A DNA stretch of 9,980 bases, taken from positions 1-9,980 of the forward strand of contig CACXLY010000086.1 of the NCBI GenBank assembly GCA_902768605.1. The letters run 5' to 3'. The first letter of the stretch is position 1. Each line of letters begins with the position of its first letter. A program made the translations under genes and the position numbers. Shown here in pieces: positions 7,494-9,980 of this stretch. The notes beneath the pieces were generated by a model. That model was not told the origin of the DNA. It saw only the letters and a list, made by a program, of their open reading frames with translations, and did no database searches. Origin of the DNA: an uncultured Bacteroidales bacterium (GTDB taxonomy: Bacteria > Bacteroidota > Bacteroidia > Bacteroidales > Bacteroidaceae).

Positions 7494-7522
7494 CCCCTCC
7501 TTTGGAGGGGCTAGGGGAGGCT
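7494..7522. repeat. GC-rich 24-base repeat, third copy, with hairpin
   Basis: The unit at 7499-7522 has the same CCTTTGGAGGGG and GGGGAGGCT halves as 4969-5019, with CTA as the three variable bases. CCCCTCC-TTT-GGAGGGG at 7494-7510 forms the same perfect hairpin. It follows the stop of the DUF4838 gene by 5 bases. No T-run follows on either strand, so an ordinary intrinsic terminator is not supported. Confidence 0.85.
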
Positions 7523-7527
7523 ATTCA

Positions 7528-9279
7528 TTACTTCCTCGCTTCCTGCTCGAACCAGGTGAAGAACCCTGCTTGCCGTTGGCCTTCGCGGTGCATGGCTCTG
7601 TGTTTCAGCATCAGCTGCTTCAGCTCTTCCCAGTTGCCGTCCTGCAGAGAAGCGGCTTTGTGGCGCATACAATACAGATAGAGGGGCTGCATCCTGACGC
7701 GGTCCACTTGTTCCCGGAGCCACTCTGTCTCTGCCGCCGCCTTAGCCTTGTCGAGGATGGCGAAGGCTTTCAGGATGAAGTCGTCGCTGTAAATCTCATG
7801 ATTCTCACGGATATAGATGCCATAGTGGATGTCGGGCTTGACGAGGCTCTGACAGAGGTCGTAGTATTCCTTAATATATGGTGCGGCCTTGCCGTAGTAG
7901 CCCTTGACGAAGATGCTGACCAGCGAATCGACATCTTGATTGGGGTTCCAGAGCAGCTGGTTGACCGTCCAGGCCTTCATCTCGTCGAACTCAGCTCCTG
8001 CCGATTGATACTGCGCCTCCTCGAAGATGCCGATGGCTTTGTTGTCGCCGAAGACCTTGATGTTTGGGCCGAGCACCTGGAAGTTGGGCCAAGGCGCGAT
8101 GTACTGGGCATAATCGACGATGTAGTCCCAGATGAAGAGGTGGGGCGCCAGCTCTGCCCAGCCCTTCAGGTCGCTCATGAACTTCTCGTTCTGCGGACAG
8201 CCTGCATCGAGGGGATGGGCAAAGCAACACTCTATGCTGCAAAGCCTTATGACAACATTCTCGCGAGGCTTGATATTTGTGGGCGGCTGCCGCGAGTACT
8301 GGTAGGCGAAGGTGCCCACGAACTTGTCGGGAAACTCCTGCTTCACGGCATCGGCCACTTGGTTGACGAACCAGACGATGATGCCCGAGTGCCCGCCATA
8401 CTGGTCCTCGATGGCCTTGCACTTGTCGCATTGGCAGAACAGGAAATTGTCGTTCTGCGAGAGGCTGTAGATGCGGTAGTTGGGGTTTCTGCGCATGAAT
8501 TGCATCAGCCTTTCCTTGCATATTTCGAGGACCTCAGGGTTTGAGAGGCAGAGCTGGCCGTAGCCGCCATAGCGTTTGCCATCGCGCAGGCAGAAATACT
8601 CGGGATGCGACCCGAAGAACTCCCTTGTGGTGACGAACTCTCCCATTGTGTGAGCGCCCCAATAGGCCTCGATGTTGCCATACTCGTTGATGGTGGGCCC
8701 CCATTTCATGTTTTCGCGGGTGTGGGCACTCCATTTCGCGTTGTTTGCCACGAAATAGTTGCTGTAGCGGTAGCCGATGAAGGGTTTTTCCGAGTGGTTC
8801 AGCCGAGGCAGCTTCCATCCCCTGTACTTGGGGACGACGGTGCAGCTGGGTGTGAGCCAATGGATTCCAAATTCCCTCTCGAGGAAGGTGAAGACGCCAT
8901 ACATGGTGCCTCGCTGTGAGCCGCCCCAGATGAGCAGGTCGCTTCCCACGGTCTTGTAGGTGAAGCTCTCGTCGTCCTTCTCCGGCATTTGTGCGCCAGT
9001 GAGAGCCTTCACACGTCCGTTGTAGCCCATGATGATGCGTTTCCCCGTAGTGTTCAGGTCGTTGGTGATGGGCAGCAGGGCGCCGCTCATTTGCTCGATG
9101 TACTGCTGCAATTCCTTTGCGGCCGTTTGTTCGGAAGTGGAGGCATAGGCAGAGATGACAATCTTGTAGTCGCTCTTGCCATCGAGGAAAAGCCAGTCCG
9201 AAGCATGGGTATGGGTGGCAAGGCACAGCAGAAGGGCAGCCACCAAAAAGTTGAGGAAATCGGGTTTCAGGTGTCTCAT
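7528..9279 (-). CDS. Secreted DUF4838-family protein, probable glycan-active
   Basis: A 583-residue exported protein. Its signal peptide is MRHLKPDFLN plus a hydrophobic stretch ending THA or HAS, with no lipobox. Residues 35-145 look like the alpha-glucuronidase/GH20-type N-terminal domain: TAAKELQQYIEQMSG, RIIMGYNG, GTMYGVFTFLEREFGIHWLTP. Residues 165-430 carry the DUF4838 core, with GYRYSNYF, AYWGAHTMG, HPEYFCLRDGKR, LSQNDN, the cysteine cluster CQCDKC (282-287) and LFIWDYIVDYAQY. Residues 440-583 are mostly helical. The family is common in Bacteroidetes and Planctomycetes next to carbohydrate genes and resembles TIM-barrel glycosidases, but its reaction is not established. The frame stays open to 9378; I chose the ATG at 9279 because it precedes the signal peptide and because a promoter-like TATCTTTA lies between the two candidates. 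Confidence 0.88.
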   Translation of the reverse strand: MRHLKPDFLNFLVAALLLCLATHTHASDWLFLDGKSDYKIVISAYASTSEQTAAKELQQYIEQMSGALLPITNDLNTTGKRIIMGYNGRVKALTGAQMPEKDDESFTYKTVGSDLLIWGGSQRGTMYGVFTFLEREFGIHWLTPSCTVVPKYRGWKLPRLNHSEKPFIGYRYSNYFVANNAKWSAHTRENMKWGPTINEYGNIEAYWGAHTMGEFVTTREFFGSHPEYFCLRDGKRYGGYGQLCLSNPEVLEICKERLMQFMRRNPNYRIYSLSQNDNFLFCQCDKCKAIEDQYGGHSGIIVWFVNQVADAVKQEFPDKFVGTFAYQYSRQPPTNIKPRENVVIRLCSIECCFAHPLDAGCPQNEKFMSDLKGWAELAPHLFIWDYIVDYAQYIAPWPNFQVLGPNIKVFGDNKAIGIFEEAQYQSAGAEFDEMKAWTVNQLLWNPNQDVDSLVSIFVKGYYGKAAPYIKEYYDLCQSLVKPDIHYGIYIRENHEIYSDDFILKAFAILDKAKAAAETEWLREQVDRVRMQPLYLYCMRHKAASLQDGNWEELKQLMLKHRAMHREGQRQAGFFTWFEQEARK

Positions 9280-9308
9280 AGTTGTGGTTGTTTTGCGTTT
9301 TTCGGGTG

Positions 9309-9316
9309 TAAAGATA
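9309..9316 (-). promoter_or_regulatory. Probable -7 box for the DUF4838 gene
   Basis: The minus strand reads TATCTTTA, one base from the Bacteroidetes -7 consensus TAnnTTTG. It lies about 30 bases before the ATG at 9279. No clear TTTG is seen at the -33 distance, so the call rests on one element and its position. Confidence 0.5.
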
Positions 9317-9582
9317 CGAAAATAAATTGAAATGATGAAGATAGTAGATAGAAAAATTAAGGAATAATATGAGTCCAATGAAAACTAAGGACACTTCCAT
9401 CGTCGGATTCATGTGTCAAATTACCCCCAAAATGTATTTGTTTTTTCCTTGGAAAAGCATCTTTTCGGGGTGGAAAAAGTGGGGTTGTGAAGCCCATATT
9501 TTTCGATGGAATGGTCGTTTTCTGCACTTTTGGGTGTTGAGCAACGCCGAGAGCCTTTGTCCTGCATCAGGAGGACTCTTTC

Positions 9583-9670
9583 ATCGCAGGCTGTCAAGTC
9601 GGCCGATTCGACGTGTTAAGCTGTCCGATTCGACGTGTCAAGCTGTCTGATTCAACGTGTCAAGTTGTCC
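9583..9670. repeat. 22-base tandem repeat, three clear units plus one decayed
   Basis: Units at 9605-9626, 9627-9648 and 9649-9670 share GATTCGACGTGT followed by CAAGCTGTCC, with a few base changes. A decayed unit at 9583-9604 matches mainly at the core TGTCAAG. The core recurs exactly every 22 bases (9592, 9614 as TGTTAAG, 9636, 9658), and TGTCAA appears once more, out of step, at 9688. There are no spacers, so this is not a CRISPR array. Spacing near two helical turns would place every core on one face of the DNA. Confidence 0.9.
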
Positions 9671-9735
9671 GGCGGCATTCTTTTGCATGTCAAACTTGGT
9701 TTAATAACTTGAAAAACAACCATTTGATGAGTGAC

Positions 9736-9762
9736 CGCAACAAGCGCAACAACCGCAACAGG
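9736..9762 (+). repeat. 9-base tandem repeat CGCAACAAS within a 16-codon frame
   Basis: CGCAACAAG, CGCAACAAC and CGCAACAGG follow directly on one another. They fall within ATG...TAA at 9727-9777, which would encode MSDRNKRNNRNRQKKR, a very basic peptide of three RN-x units. Whether it is translated is unknown; it may equally be a simple DNA repeat. Confidence 0.7.
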
Positions 9763-9864
9763 CAAAAAAAGAGATAAGTGATTTTCGCTGTATTCGCTAA
9801 TAATACGAGATAATTATTATAATAGGGCTTATCGCCAAATGTCATGATTATTTATAACCATTTA

Positions 9865-9897
9865 TTTGTCAATGTGATATATTTTTTTGTATCTTTG
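9865..9897 (+). promoter_or_regulatory. Consensus Bacteroidetes sigma-A promoter, rightward
   Basis: TTTG at 9865-9868, a 21-base spacer and TATCTTTG at 9890-9897 match the Bacteroidetes -33/-7 consensus exactly. Transcription should start near 9902-9905 and run rightward through the hairpin segment toward the ATG at 9969. Confidence 0.8.
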
Positions 9898-9905
9898 CAG
9901 GAGAT

Positions 9906-9950
9906 AAGAAAAATCCCCCAATCACCCTGAGAAAGTGAAAAATTGGGGGA
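9906..9950 (-). terminator. Hairpin with T-run on the minus strand
   Basis: TCCCCCAAT (9914-9922) and ATTGGGGGA (9942-9950) form a perfect 9-bp stem around a 19-base loop. Inside, TCAC and GTGA (9922-9925, 9935-9938) can pair instead. Read on the minus strand the stem is followed by TTTTTCTT, the shape of an intrinsic terminator. Read on the plus strand it has no T-run and would be a 5' leader hairpin just after the promoter start site. The loop is longer than in most terminators. Confidence 0.55.
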
Positions 9951-9968
9951 ATCACAAATGTGATAGCG

Positions 9969-9980
9969 ATGGCAAAGATA
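9969..9980 (+). CDS. Possible start of a rightward gene (4 codons visible)
   Basis: ATG GCA AAG ATA (M-A-K-I) begins about 66 bases after the predicted start of transcription from the consensus promoter and runs off the window. Nothing about the product can be said. The same bases read as a -7 box on the minus strand, so the ATG could be a coincidence. Confidence 0.3.

Larger units (their letters stand above)
9280..9968. other. Long intergenic region without a convincing gene
   Basis: About 690 bases separate the DUF4838 start from the window's right edge. From the left it holds the DUF4838 promoter, about 250 bases without visible structure, a 22-base tandem array (9583-9670), a 9-base repeat inside a tiny Arg/Asn-rich frame (9727-9777), an AT-rich tract, a strong rightward promoter and a hairpin segment. 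A 93-codon frame at 9369-9650 is rich in Trp, Phe and Cys and runs into the 22-base repeats, whose period is not a multiple of three; I do not regard it as a gene. Confidence 0.7.
9890..9980. repeat. Inverted repeat TATCTTTGC / GCAAAGATA bounding a structured segment
   Basis: TATCTTTGC at 9890-9898 is repeated in inverse at 9972-9980, a perfect 9-bp pair whose outer extent is cut by the window edge. Both arms carry a TATCTTTG -7 box, pointing at each other. Between them lie the 9-bp hairpin at 9914-9950 and a second hairpin, ATCAC-AAAT-GTGAT, at 9951-9964. Confidence 0.6.

Noticed and set aside
360..9279. Polysaccharide utilization locus
   Set aside because: Secreted glycan enzymes are present, but there is no SusC/SusD pair or sensor-regulator, and housekeeping genes are interleaved.
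9280..9378. N-terminal extension of the DUF4838 protein
   Set aside because: A -7-like box lies inside the extension, and the downstream ATG precedes a good signal peptide.
9369..9650. 93-codon plus-strand frame before the 22-base array
   Set aside because: Its composition is odd (many Trp, Phe and Cys), there is no recognisable domain or promoter, and its end runs through repeats whose period is not a multiple of three.
9583..9670. CRISPR array
   Set aside because: The 22-base units abut with no spacers and no cas genes are nearby.

Overview
The window looks like a Bacteroidales chromosome, most likely from the Prevotella group. This rests on three things. The partial protein at the left edge has the FPGG...IKYP...KWKP pattern of Bacteroidetes TonB C-terminal domains. 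The large secreted enzyme ends in a YDLSGRKL...KGIYI tail typical of Bacteroidetes secreted proteins. A promoter at the right edge fits the Bacteroidetes pattern TTTG, 19-21 bases, TAnnTTTG. There are no SusC/SusD genes, tRNAs, rRNAs, CRISPR arrays or transposase genes.

Layout: a rightward partial TonB-domain gene (2-352) faces six genes that all read leftward. In transcription order these are a DUF4838 secreted protein (9279-7528), riboflavin synthase ribE (7422-6811), a secreted protein with two alpha/beta-hydrolase domains (6790-5057), dihydrofolate reductase folA (4834-4349), thymidylate synthase thyA (4352-3555, overlapping folA by 4 bases) and a 1060-residue GH128-like modular glycosidase (3542-360). 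The tight junctions (ribE-esterase 20 bases, folA-thyA overlapping, thyA-glycosidase 12 bases) suggest two or three short operons. thyA and folA form the usual dTMP/folate recycling pair. The three secreted proteins probably act on polysaccharide outside the cytoplasm, but their substrate cannot be read from the sequence.

Two intergenic gaps (4835-5056 and 7423-7527) carry the same composite element: an AT-rich array of TTTACGATTTA-like words next to a GC-rich 24-base repeat with a perfect hairpin. The right-hand 690 bases (9280-9968) hold no convincing gene. They do contain a 22-base tandem repeat, a 9-base triplet repeat, a strong rightward promoter and a structured segment. That segment is bounded by inverted copies of TATCTTTGC and reads as an intrinsic terminator on the minus strand. 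It is the least explained part of the window.
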